Origin: Stereum hirsutum FP-91666 SS1
Taxonomy: Eukaryota > Basidiomycota > Agaricomycetes > Russulales > Stereaceae
DNA length: 64,000 nt
Assembly: GCF_000264905.1 (NCBI RefSeq)
Contig: NW_006763131.1
Location: forward strand, 90,138-154,137
Direction of reading: 5' to 3'
Position 1 is the first letter of the stretch; each line of letters opens with the position of its first letter. The notes under the pieces were generated by a model. It had not been told where the DNA came from. It saw only the letters and a list, made by a program, of their open reading frames with translations, and ran no database searches. Positions 34,658-45,961 of this stretch are shown here, one piece after another. Both the position numbers and the translations under genes were made by a program.

Positions 34658-35313
34658 TTACGATGATGTACGTTTCGGTCTAAGACGCTTCCATATCTGT
34701 TGTGATATGATGGATGCATAAAACTGGGAAGGCGGATCTCGCTACCTCACACGGCTAGAGGGAATCTAGATATCATTGGCAGAGCTCAGATTAATTGTTT
34801 TTTTGTACGCAAGGTCACTATCGAAGGGCGGAATTGACTAGTATCTTCGAGTTCACATTAAGGACTCATAGAAGATGACTGAGTAGTATGGGAGACTTGT
34901 GTTATACATAGAGGGACTCGGACCACCCGGTCTGCGGTCGCACTTTTCTGAGTCAGGATCTCGTAATCCTCTTCTTCATCCCCTTCTCTTCCAGCATGCT
35001 GTCACTCAGCCTCACATCATTCAGGACCCAAAACTCCAAATAACTGGTCGCTTGCCTTACCATCCTCGTCCTTTCCGAAGTAGAGCTCGAACATAACGAA
35101 TACGACGGCACCTCGTCCTCCTTTTCCCCGAATTGCACTAACCTTGCGGCCATCTGTTCGCTTCCGACTTTTACTTTGTGGCGCCCTCTGCAGTATGGAC
35201 CATTCTCACCTCGTGGTATGTCATACCATCTGTTCTGATTTCGCGCTTGTTGGTTTGTAGTCGAAACCCCCTGACAGAAATTAGTGCATCGAGTTGGATG
35301 CGGTCCGGGCATT

Positions 35314-35329
35314 GTAGTATTTAAAGAGA
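35314..35329 (+). promoter_or_regulatory. Probable TATA element of ALDH4
   Basis: GTAGTATTTAAAGAGA lies about 130 nt upstream of the ALDH4 ATG. It matches the ALDH1 element at 10835-10850 at 14 of 16 positions. Confidence 0.55.
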
Positions 35330-35456
35330 CGAATGGTCCTACCCATTGTGCTCCCCCGAATCGCATACCGCAACGACCAACCCTGACAGTTTTCTCATCT
35401 CCTACGAGACTCTACGTTTTGAAAATACTGCTCACTGACGATAGAAGGCGATAATG

Positions 35457-37582
35457 ATGACAAGCTTCGTTCACGAGTTCGACACGCCCTTGTTCAAGGG
35501 GAAGGTCAATTTCCCGACTGGTGTGTATATTGATGGGAAGTTCAGTGATGGGGCGTCACAGACAACAATTGAGTGTGTCCTTATTCGTGTAAACTGATTG
35601 TACACTCACTGATAATCGGTCTTGACTCGTCTTCGCCGGCATCTATAGTGTTATTGATCCCAGTGTGTCTCCAAATACAATCTCGTCTTTTCTCCCATCC
35701 TTTCTTTCCGTTTTTATACATACTACATGCTCCGACTATATTGAACTGACCACTTCTATATACACCGTTCATCGCATCCCATCCTTCTGATTGCAGCAAA
35801 CGGCAAAGTCATAACTTCCGTCTCCGAAGCCACCTCCGCCGATGTCGATCGCGCTGTCTCCGCCGCCCAAAAAGCCTTCGACACCGTCTGGGGTCTGAAT
35901 GCGCCCGGGTCGTACCGCGGAAAGCTGATGCATCGGTTGGCAGAGCTGATGGACGAGAAGAAGGAAGAATTGGCCGCATTGGAGGCGCTGGATGTCGGTA
36001 CGTTGTTCCTGTCAAGTCCAGTCCCCGGTGAAAGGAAACAGAACTTATGTGGAACGAATGTGTGGCTGATAATCTTCGCTTGTAGGCAAGACATTCAAGT
36101 GGGCTATGGATGCGGATTTGAACATTGCGATCGAGACTATCAGGTATTTCGCGGGCTGGGCGGACAAAATCCAGGGAAAAGTCATCGAGACCACAACGGA
36201 CAAGTTGGCGTACACGCGTCACGAGCCCATCGGAGTAGTGGGTCAGATCGTCGCCTGGAACTTCCCACGTACGTCTTACTTTTTCGAAACCAATCTCATC
36301 TTGTATAATCTGCGCCACAGTCCTGTTGTTGTCCTGGAAGATCGGGCCTGCTCTTGCGTGCGGCAACACCATCGTCTTCAAACCCTCCGAATTTACCCCT
36401 CTCACCACCCTCCGCGTGGCCTCCCTCATCACTGAAGCCGGCTTCCCACCCGGAGTGGTCAACATCCTCACCGGCCGTGGCCCCACCGTCGGCGAGGCGA
36501 TGTCCTCGCATATGAAGATTGAGAAGTTGGCGTTCACGGGGAGCACGCTCGTGGGCAGGAAGGTCATGGAGAATGCGGCGAAGAGCAACTTGAAGGATGT
36601 CACTCTGGAGTTAGGCGGGAAGAGTCCGAATATAATTTTTGATGATGCGGATTTGGAGCTGGCGGTCGGGTGGAGTGCGCATGGGATTTTGTGGGTCATT
36701 CTCTCGTTCTATGGATGTGCTGTGAGGTGATCGATGGAGCACTTCCGTAGCTGGAACCATGGGCAGGCTTGTTGTGCTGGAACGAGGATCTTCGTCCAAG
36801 CTGGGATCTACGATGAGTTCTTGAAGATGCTCACGGCGAAGGCGAAATCGATCAAGCTCGGCGATCCGTTCGCGGAAGACTCCCAGCAGGGTCCACAGGT
36901 CTCGAAGCAGCAATTCGACGTAAGTCCCTTAAACTGGTCGAACGCCTTCGATCCACTTACTGGTTGATTGTTTTTGCTCATACAGCGCGTCATGTCATAC
37001 ATCGACTCTGGTAAATCCCAAGGGGCCACAGTGCACACCGGTGGCGCTCGTTACGGTGAAGAAGGCTACTGGATCGAACCGACCATCTTCGTCGACACAA
37101 AACCGGGGATGAAGATCGTTCAGGAAGAGATCTTCGGGCCCGTCGGCGTGGTGATCAAGTTCGAGGACGAAGAGGATGTCTTGAGGCAGGCAAACGATAC
37201 CATGTATGGGTTGGCGGCAGCTGTGTTTACAAAGGATGTCAGTAAGGCGCTGAGCATCGCACATAAGATAAGGGCGGGGACCGTTTGGGTGAGTGTTTTG
37301 ATGTTCTTGGTGATATAACTTGCTGGAGGCTAAGCGTGTTCGTTGTTACCGTTGGTACAGGTCAATCATGTGAACCAGGTGCATGCTCAGATTCCATTCG
37401 GTGGGTTCAAGCAATCCGGTATCGGACGCGACTGCGGAGAGTATGCAATCCAGCAGTACGTGCATCGCCCTACAATGCGTCTCCTTTGTTGTCAGAACAC
37501 AGTCCTGATGCTTTTTTGATTCTTTTTTAGCTACACGGCCGTCAAGGCCGTCCAAATAAACATTGGCAACGTTCGTATCTAG
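35457..37582 (+). CDS. Aldehyde dehydrogenase, copy 4
   Basis: The ATG at 35457 (an ATG directly upstream at 35454 is also in frame) gives [20 protein letters not shown]. Blocks follow as in copy 1: [126 protein letters not shown] with the catalytic Cys, [20 protein letters not shown] and [19 protein letters not shown]. It ends [16 protein letters not shown] at 37580-37582. All catalytic residues are present. It is the inverted-duplicate partner of copy 1: they share the FVHEFDTP start, the RGKLMHRLA block, the GNVRI end and the promoter element. It converges with P-loop ATPase copy 2, only 182 nt apart. Confidence 0.92.
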
Positions 37583-37764
37583 AGATTGGACCTTGCCTCG
37601 TGGTGGTGTTTTGCGTTATTCGAAAACAATCGCCCCTGTTTCTGTCTCCTCTGACAGACGGCTGAAGCATTGAATTTATCAAATGGCCTCCTGTTCAGTT
37701 CCGAATATACATCCTGCCATATATTAAGCACGCTCCTCGAATGTCTCCGTTATCAAGCCCGAGT

Positions 37765-40452
37765 CTACTCCTCACCCAACCTTACATAGCATGTAGCACT
37801 TTTCTGCCAATTTCCTTGGTACCCAAATACGATCGCGCCCGTCCTAGTCTCCTCTACCAAGAACACCTTCAACGGAACGTTGGCTCCCTTCACTGCGGGA
37901 TATCGAGCCTTCAACGCTTTCTTGAATTGACCGAATGGTATAAGGGCAATTCCTCTGTCCCTTTGCTCTCTTAGGACACGGAGAATCATAGGGAGATGAG
38001 TGTCATGATTGAAACCCGATTGGGGCTGTAAATACTTTGGTCTATTCTTCGCCTTGACGACAGAACTAAGCTGCGTGATCGTTACGGGAGTAAGGCCTGG
38101 TACGCGAGCTGAGAGCACTGCGGGAAGGGCCGAGGGTCTATTCGTGGACGAAACTTGAGTTGAAGTTGAGTACACAGGTGGCATGCTGGGCAGTTGTGGG
38201 GGATATAAGACGGAGGGCGCCTGTAGAACGCATTGTATTAGGGATTGTGTGAAGAGCGGGCAGACTTTGTAGAGATATTACGGGAACTGGGATACTCCTG
38301 TCGGTTGCATCATATGCGATTTTGACAGATTGACCCTGGAAAGCCCTGTTGAGCGCATTGAAACAGCGAAGATAAGTGCTCGAAAACTAACTGTGAAAGG
38401 GAGTGCCTCTTTCGGCGCGGTGCTCGCCCCTGCGAACGTATGTCCACTCGTAGTAGCGCTCTTCATGGGTTTGGGTGCAGCGACCCTTCCGATACGAGTA
38501 TGGGCAGCTTCGTCCCTCACCGCTAGGAAAGAATGACCGCCATCCCGTGTAATTCGCTGTCGGGAATGAACAACAAGATATCCTTGGCCGAAAGGCGCCA
38601 CTGTTGTTGAGCCGGAGGGATCCTTGTCGGCCGACTTGATCCCCAAGCCAGACGGCGCGAACATGATGCCTTCACCTGTACGAAGATCGATGATCTATCA
38701 TGGCGCACAGCACATTCAGCTACTGATCCGGAAGCAGAAGCTAGAACGTTCAACAGACCTTCTCAAATATCTCGTCCTTGACGGTCTGAGCAGCCGATAC
38801 ATGCTCCGCCAGGTGTTGAAGCCATTTCGGAGAAGAGAATCGGTGGGCGATGATGAATGAGCTCAATTCCAGGAATTTCGAGGGGACGACTGTCGGCTCT
38901 TGTGTGGAGATGATCACTCGCGCATTCAGATGCCTTTGCTGCCGGATGATACTCAGAAGAGAGTCCGTGAGCTTTGAGGAGTGGTTGGTATCACTGAGGT
39001 ACTAAACGGAGGTTAGAGTCGGTCAGTACCGTGAATAATTCAAGACAAGGGAGTATGTGTTACTTTGTGAGCCTCATCAAGGACTGCGTTAAGGTCAAAT
39101 TAGTAGGTAAGACACCAACGAAGGGCAGGCTCATTACCTATGATTTTCCCCGTAGAAACCTCAGCCTCGACGAAAAGACTAAGAATGATGTCGAAAAATC
39201 CGCATGCCGACGAGGAGTCGACGAAAGGCGAAGAAAGACTACCACGACAAACAGTTACATCGGTCCTACGCCCATGGGAAGAAATTGTTGACTTACTCGA
39301 CAATGGTCAAAGTGCCTTGCTTGAAGAATTGTGTGACGCAGTTACTCGCATCTCCACCTTTCAAACACGAGTCCAACAATGCCAAACGGAGGTTCAACAT
39401 TGACTTCTGCGATCCATTTAGCCTTTGTTTCTCTAGCATCGCTCGAAACTCGTTGTAGTCGAAAACTTCCATGTCTCGCAAGAGGGTCAAGATAAGCTCC
39501 ATGTAAAGAGGCATCTCTGTAACACCAGTCGTGAGTGTCCAACTCTGAGACGGTACGTAGACCAATATCAGAGACGGGTCCGATGAAGGGATGACTTACG
39601 GTTGCTCTCGTCGACTTTCATCATTGCCAGCAAACGTTCCCCGCTGATATCTCCTGATGCGAAGCGTAGGGCCTCAACCTTCACTCCCGGAAGATTAGCG
39701 TAGACAGCCCGCATCGCTTCGACGCGATTTGGCCTGACGAACGGCACATATTTAGTACGGAGCCCTCTAGAACCGTAAAAACCGAGCGGAAAGTCCATAC
39801 ATGACGAGCACAGTAACGTCCGGAGCAGCCGCATTACCTCCACGAGTGGCATCCAAAGAAGCAAGGTATGCAGCTTCACAAGGCTGGACGTACCCGCTTC
39901 CTGCAGCAGAATCGAAGTGAAAGCTATAGAAATAGTATATATTTTATCGAAATATCCGTCACACGTTGATAGATGGTGAACATACAGAAGGCCGCACAAC
40001 GGTGCGGGAAGTGTCCCAAGACGGTGGTCTTGAATCAGACAACCCTCGAGAAGAACTGACGTCGAGTGACTCTTCCCGGAACCCTATCCAAGATAACTTG
40101 TCAACACTGCAGCAGCTGAGAACACCCACAGAAACATAGTAAAAGGCATGTTTACCTGGAGTCCACACACAACAGCGCTGAAGGGGGCATTCGTATTCAC
40201 GTAGAGTTTACTCGGGCGCTCGGATTGAGTCGCCACCGAGTGCGACTGAGAATGCGAAGATATCACACTTCCGTAGACCGCACGCTGAGGTATCACGGTC
40301 GGACCGAGCATATCCAGAGCTGCACTTGTGAAGACAGGTGCTGTTCGTGTGCTATGATTACTCGACAGGTCTCTGCCAGCAGGGTCCGAATGCCGCGACA
40401 GCAGCTCAGCTTCGGGATCATACTCGACCTTAAGTCCAGCGAGCTCCGCCAT
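37765..40452 (-). CDS. Large P-loop ATPase (HerA/FtsK-like fold suspected), copy 2
   Basis: The start at 40452 gives MAELAGLKVEYDPEAELLSR. Next are TRTAPVFTSAALDMLG and VIPQRAVYGSVISSH, then NTNAPFSAVVCGLQ, which leads into the Walker A region across an intron. Further blocks are RVEAMRAVYANLPGVKVEAL, ASGDISGERLLAMMKVDESN, MPLYMELILTLLRDMEVFD, SSSACGFFDIILSLFVEAEV, MFAPSGLGIKSADKDPSGS and FGQGYLVVHSRQRITRDGG. The C-terminal domain is HDTHLPMILRVLREQRDRGI followed by ALIPFGQFKKALKARYP, and the stop is at 37765. It lacks the 44-residue repeats of copy 1. The N-terminal spacer is also shorter: copy 1 has a Gly-rich stretch where copy 2 has a Ser/His-rich one. Function is unknown; the ATPase call rests on the motifs conserved with copy 1. 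Confidence 0.72.
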
Positions 40453-40791
40453 GAGTCTGGTTGGTGGTGGAGTAATAGAGTAGAGAGTGAATCCTTCACC
40501 GAGTGAAGTTGAAAAAAGAACGAGAACGGCATTCCTCACGCCACAAAAATATGACTAAGCAACGCGTGTTAGACCGCCCCGCATGTGGGAAGTGCAGCAT
40601 CCATCCAAGGAACCCAAAAGGCCTTCAAAAGGCACTCTTGAGAGAATGGCGAGAGCGGCACGCCAAACGGTGTGGGGCAAGCAGGACCAGACAACCGGAA
40701 GCACACTGGCAGGGAAAATAATAGATACATATAAGATGAGCGAAGGACACCCGAAGACCCCGGCTATGATGGCCTTCCTGACGCAGAAATG
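40453..40791. other. Short spacer, promoter of P-loop ATPase copy 2
   Basis: It separates two minus-strand genes (the glycosylase stop at 40792 and the ATPase start at 40452). No exon was recognised. Confidence 0.35.
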
Positions 40792-42358
40792 TCAGGCTTT
40801 CGCAGCCCGCAGCTGCATGAGCATCTTCATCTCCTCCAAATCTATAATGAGGTCGTCTAAATATTCATCACTAGCAGGTCCGACTTCACCTTCTTCCGGA
40901 CTCCATTCGATTCCCTCGGTGGCCCAACGCCATTTCTGTCCCAAACCCATGACAGATACGACGTTAGTTCCAAGATCGAACAGCGTACCAGATTCAAAAG
41001 CATGAGTAAAGGTGAGCACTAACGAGGTATCGAACCAGCTCCTTATCCTCTGGTCGAACATGCCTCCATTCGTCATCTCCAGCGATACCACCACAATATA
41101 TTCTGTACGAGTCGATTGCATACTTTCCGCTTCCCGGAAGATGCGAGATTGGACTGGCGAGAGAGGCTCCAGGTTTCGAAGGTGATTTTTGCATCCTCCA
41201 TTGCGGGGATGAGAGTGAGTGCTGTGAAGAATTTTTAGAAGGGGATAGAGGGCATGCTGGGGGATTTGAGAGCGGCAGGTGCAGTGAAGAGGGGTTGCGT
41301 CCATGAAAGGTAGGGATGATGTTCGACGGCGATGGTGTGGGTGTTTCCAATGGATATATCGGCAGCGTATCAGAGGCTACTGAATCAGGGCCCTTCACGA
41401 AATATTTCGATCTTTCAGCAATTCTCGTCGGACTAGGACTAGGAGTTGCGTAGGCAGTAGCAACTCTCATGTCTTTGTCAGGAGCTGGTTTGGAGAAGAA
41501 CTTCGACGCAACGAGAATAGGGAAGATAGGTGGTTCATCAATGTAGGCCTGAGAAAGCTTGATGAGACGTGCGGAACGGGTTCGCTGGAGGCCTAAGGTT
41601 CGGATGATCTCGCATAGCTCATCTTCATGAGCTGATGACGTGGGATTGAAATGGGATTGAATGGGTTGTTGAGCATTGGATGCAAAGGAGAGGTGCCGGG
41701 GCAAGATATCGCATACCTTTGGTCATTGCCTTTGCACTGGGCCATCTCTCCATCAGCTCCCAGAATATCGGAATAGCCTTCGTGCCTGATGTCTTGTTGA
41801 GCAGCATAACAGCGACCAACACGCGCCATGGATCGTCCCGCACTTGTTCTATGTATGCAGACGACCATAATGAGATCAGATCCAGTAAGGTCGCCCATGA
41901 ATAAAGGAAAACAAAAACGCGCCTTGTATCAAGAGCGGCTTAGCTCGCCATAACCTGACGTGCCTCTCGAGAGATCCAACGAAGAAATAGACATATCCTG
42001 GCTCTCGTTCCATCATTTCCAGATGCGCTGTTCGAATTAATACCTTTTCCTGTTCTGAGCGAAAGCCCTGTTCTTCCGTGTCCGTTATATCGAAAAGGAG
42101 TGAATGAGCTGTAGACAGCCACTCTGAATGTGATGTCACTACGGCTTGCGAGGTGGAAGGGGAAGACGAGCGTCCGGTCGAACGTTTCGCGATTATGTCG
42201 CGGGAGCATGATGGAGAATCCATGATAGTTTTGATTCTAATTTTACTAGTAGAACCCATCGTTCTCGGTCTTTCTGTACTCGCACGGCTCGAAAGTTGAG
42301 AAGATGACAGCTTAACCCTTCGAGATGAGGAAGATGACGTAGAGCGAGTCACAGGCAT
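40792..42358 (-). CDS. MBD4-like HhH-GPD DNA glycosylase with a long Ser/Pro-rich insert
   Basis: The start at 42358 opens a Ser-rich, basic N-terminus (MPVTRSTSSSSSRRVKLSSS). The glycosylase core begins after an intron: QVRDDPWRVLVAVMLLNKTS, then AIPIFWELMERWPSAKAM and LCEIIRTLGLQRTRSARLIK. The helix-hairpin-helix and catalytic part is HLPGSGKYAIDSYRIYCGG, with the Asp matching the catalytic Asp of MBD4 (in its DSYRIFC motif), then WRHVRPEDKELVRYL. MBD4-type enzymes remove thymine or uracil from G:T and G:U mismatches, usually arising from deaminated 5-methylcytosine, in the nucleus. About 130 Ser/Pro-rich residues are inserted between the two halves of the core. No methyl-CpG-binding domain is seen. 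The end LRAAKA is followed by TGA at 40794-40792. Confidence 0.82.
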
Positions 42359-42700
42359 GCTGAGCTATGTCAGTCACTAAGCAAAGCCAGAATAGAGCGA
42401 ACTGATGCCTGCGCGGGATGTCTGTTCATACCGGATGACGGTCAAGAGCAAGAAGGACAAGCTTTCAAGGGGAGTGCGTTGACCCGCGCCAACTCGGGGG
42501 ATGTGGCGCGCCACTCAAGGCGAGTGACCACTGACGACTCGGCTGTTGCCACTTCCCACGTGGCGTTGTTGACTGTTATGTGTCTCGGAGTTTCAAATAC
42601 TTGAACACTATCAACCTGGCTCTCTAAACGATCTTCTGCTCTCTTCTGCTACTTCTGTTGTCCGCTGCTTTCTTCAACTCTTCGCTAGCCCAGTGACGAC
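42359..42700. other. Divergent promoter spacer
   Basis: It lies between the glycosylase start (minus) and F-box-like copy 2 (plus). A TATA-less C/T-rich leader precedes 42701. No exon was seen. Confidence 0.35.
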
Positions 42701-44167
42701 ATGGCACCTATTCTGTTTTCTCTGCAACCGTGGCAGCATGTTGACCTAGTCAGATCCTCGACCATGAGTCCGCATCGTCCCGGCTGGTATGGAGACTCGG
42801 ACGTTTCCCTCAACCACTGTGCGACGAGCAAGCTTGGTGGATTGTCAACTTTGACAAAGAAACTGCAAATAAAGAATGGGTATCGTTCGACGCCTGGTTT
42901 TTGGGTCGCTTCACGAAAGCGGGATACTGGAATTTCTGCAGCGTCGCTACACGACTCCTACTGATCCGTTACCACACGATAGAAGACCTCTGCAGGCCCA
43001 GTGGGGTCAGACACCATTGGCTACAAGGCCATCCGAAGGAGATCTGCATAGTATGGGTTGCATTCGACCCGTTTCACGGTGAACGTTCAGTGTATAGGAT
43101 ATCATTTTTGAGGAGATGACACTTACTATATGCATCTCTATTCCTTGTTCCGATATGCTTCCAGGAGTTACTCAAGGCAGGCCAATATCCATGTCTTATC
43201 TCCGGAAACCATTTCTATGATTTTTGCTCTCATTCCCGAATACGCCGATGCCCTCGCCTTCGCTCTAACTAACTCTCGGCTCTGGAATATTGGGAAAAAC
43301 ACATCGGGTCCCTGATCACCGGTCGCCACAAGGATGGTTGTTACTGGCCTGGAAACCGCCTCATCTGCATGGGACAACTCACAAAGGACCTCCCTCCTAG
43401 TCTGGACGACGTCGAGTATGATATATCGCTGCCTGGGTTAGACGACCTAGGTTTCCGTCCCGTTCAAGACGAAGAGGACCTTCGAGGAACGGCCGTCGCA
43501 CTCCTCCTTAGCGAAGCAGTCCCAGAATACGGGTTCCGATCAGTCCCAGTATTACCAGTCACTGAGCCTCAATGGACCGATCCAGCTGGCAGCATGGAAG
43601 CGTTCGAGGAATGGATGCATCCATTCAAACGGGGCGGCCAGGCGTTTCGTAGCCGTGGTAGTGGCTGGCGTCTCGATCCGATAGGCCTGGGACCCGAATG
43701 GGCTGATGTTCAGGCATCATGCGACGGCGGAAGAGCATTGCCACTCGACCCTTTTGAGCGCGAAACGGTGTGGATTTTGCGAAACCTTACCACGAGGGAG
43801 TATACGCGTGAAGACGACAAGAGCTTCGGAGATCTCGAGCATCGCCTTCTCTCCCGTATATGTTGGTCGACCGAGATAGGCTCGCGGAGCTGGGTTGGGC
43901 CGAAGTCTTTGTATAATGGAGCATGGGCCGGACACAGCTTCGACGTCGTTCCCCTCCAGGATCGAGAGCTCGTAGAAGGACCGGATGGGAAGGTCGTGAG
44001 GGTCTATGGCTGGAAAGATGTGACCGATGCCATCAGACGGGAGATGGATGATATTATTAATCGCGCACCTGTAAGCTCATCATACTTTCCTTCCTGGAAC
44101 AGTCAGACGGCTGACGGTGTGTTGTGTTAAGCATTTGGTGTCTAAGTATCTTGAGACAGGCATCTGA
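42701..44167 (+). pseudogene. F-box-like protein, copy 2, start unclear and frameshifted
   Basis: The family N-terminal block is present as WWIVNFDKETANKEW (about 42847 on), but I could not reach it in frame from the ATG at 42701. The F-box-like helix reads IHVLSPETISMIFALIPEYA. Directly after LWNIGK the frame breaks: an AAAAA run at 43295-43299 appears one base short. Adding one base would restore the family sequence into SLITGRHKDGCYWPGNRLIC. The C-terminal half is intact: TVWILRNLTTREYTRED, EHRLLSRICW, GAWAGHSFDVV and YGWKDVTDAIRREMDDI. A last intron leads to HLVSKYLETGI and TGA at 44165-44167. Whether the break is real or a homopolymer sequencing error cannot be told from one sequence. 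The missing in-frame start is a second sign of decay. Confidence 0.6.
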
Positions 44168-44605
44168 GCTAGATTGGTGCTATTGTAATCACCTCGCTCT
44201 TTATTATTCGTATCGATGTACTCAGATTCTCGTAATACCATACCCGAGAATTGGAATCGCCGCTGCCTCGTCTGCCCATGCGCCGCTAGTGAACTGACAA
44301 ACGCCATCCTGCTCTACTGCGAAGACGCACGGCAATAATTCCACAGGTCACATACATTTACTTGGCCGAAGGATTGCAATTTAGATGTACCCAAGGACTT
44401 CTCGATGCAGGAGACCCTAGGCAACAGGGAACAGTCTACCATCGGGGCAAGTATGAGCACTTGGCCGTTGACCTGACAGGTTCACATATGTTCGAAGGGA
44501 AGCAGACGAATGGAGCAGACGAATAAGGTCATTTCCATATACCGTTCGGTTATTGCAAAGATACAAGGATATGTAGACACTGTTACCATCCAGACAAAGC
44601 ACCCT
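44168..44605. other. Convergent intergenic spacer
   Basis: It lies between the 3' ends of F-box-like copies 2 (plus) and 3 (minus). Nothing was recognised. Confidence 0.35.
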
Positions 44606-45961
44606 TCAATATTGCTGAATGAACGCCACCAATAATGTTAGCCGACATGCGAGAGTTTACATGGTAATAAAAGAACGCACATGTTCCGCCTCAAAAAGCT
44701 CATCGATTTCTCTCCTCAATTCTTCTGTGACGTCCTTCCATCCTGCGACTTTCACAACCTTCCCATCTGGGTCCTTCACGAGTTCTAAATCACCAATCGG
44801 CACGATGTCGAACCGGTCGCCAGCCCAAGGACCGTGGTACAATCTCTCCGGCTCCGGGTTCAAACAAATCGAGCCGATGTAAGTCGACCAGCAGGAACGG
44901 ACTATGAGGCGGTGTTCAAAGCTACCACCCTGACCGTCGTCTTTGCGCGTGTACTCTTTCTTCGTCAAGTTTCGGAGAACCCATTCATTCTCGGGGCCAG
45001 CAGACGAATCGTCTCGCTTGAACTTGAAGGGATGTAGCCAGGGCTTGAAGCCTGGCACTTTTCCAACCCGGTCGGTGACGGCATTGGGGCACCATTCGCG
45101 ACTGTGAGGTAGCTCCCCCGGTTTGTTGAAACGGAACACTTCATATTTGGACTTGTCAGAATCATCACGTCAGGCTACAAGTAATTTAAGCAAACAACAC
45201 CTACGTGCACGTAAGTCCAGGTCGTCGTTCGGGTCGTCATCCAAGTCGTCGTTTAGGTCGTCTGTATAGTCCACTCCGAGGCCGAGCTGTTTGACATCGA
45301 CGTGTGGCGGAAGGTCCGCCGCATAGTCACCGATACAAACAATGCGGTCGCCGACCCAGTAATCGGTAGTAATTTCGCGTGAGGTTATGAAACTCGCTAT
45401 GGCAGTCTTACCGACGTCCCAGAGATGGGAGTTGGTGATCGCGAACCTGAGGGCACTATCGTATGAAGACTCGTCGACGAGAAGAAAGGAGAAGATCATG
45501 CTGAGGAGCTCGTTGGGGAGCTCATTGATCGTCGCGAGCCCGGATTTGGGTCTGGTATAAAATCGGTATTTTGTAGGCAAAAAGGCATGGAAAATATGCA
45601 CATACCGTGGAATAGGGCGAATCCGCTTCAGAACCCAGTCTGGTGGCCAAAATTTATCATCATCCGATTCCTCATCTTCACTGGACCCATGTTGGGAGTC
45701 TGCTCCATATAGTAGCTCACGAGACATTGCCCTCATCTTTTCGCGCTTAGAGTTGGTCGACTTGGATGAAGGTTTGTGGAGCTTTAAACCTTTCAGTTGA
45801 TTACTACCGTTGGGAAGAGGGTCAAGCGGAGGCGTGAGGCGACGTTGAAGGTGAGAAGTGAGTCGGTCCCCGAGGCCGCAGAAGAACCACTCGCCGAATT
45901 TGCCGTAGCAGCCAAAGGTCTGCCGTTTGTCGAGGTTGACCAGATAGAAGTATTGTCCCAT
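44606..45961 (-). CDS. F-box-like protein, copy 3 (intact)
   Basis: The start at 45961 gives MGQYFYLVNLDKRQTFGCYG, then EWFFCGLGDRLTSHLQRRLT. After an intron (donor GTATGT after RPIPR) comes the F-box-like helix ATINELPNELLSMIFSFLLV, then RFAITNSHLWDVGKTAIASF and DYWVGDRIVCIGD. An Asp-rich repeat (LDDDPNDDLDLR) precedes another intron. The C-terminal block is WVLRNLTKKEYTRKDD, EHRLIVRSCW, GPWAGDRFDIV and AGWKDVTEELRREIDEL. It ends either at the TAA near 44657 or, with a last intron matching the paralogues, at TGA 44608-44606. This is the only one of the three copies without a visible lesion. F-box proteins typically recruit substrates to ubiquitin ligases; that role is inferred from the helix alone. 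It is convergent with copy 2. Confidence 0.72.

Larger units (their letters stand above)
34047..35456. other. Divergent promoter region between MYND2 and ALDH4
   Basis: The 1.41-kb spacer mirrors 10676-12160. It holds a 97-bp inverted-repeat element at 34561-34657 and a TATA-like element at 35314-35329. No coding exon was recognised. Confidence 0.5.

Noticed and set aside
37765..40452. Frame breaks in P-loop ATPase copy 2
   Set aside because: The apparent breaks coincide with introns at the same positions as in copy 1.
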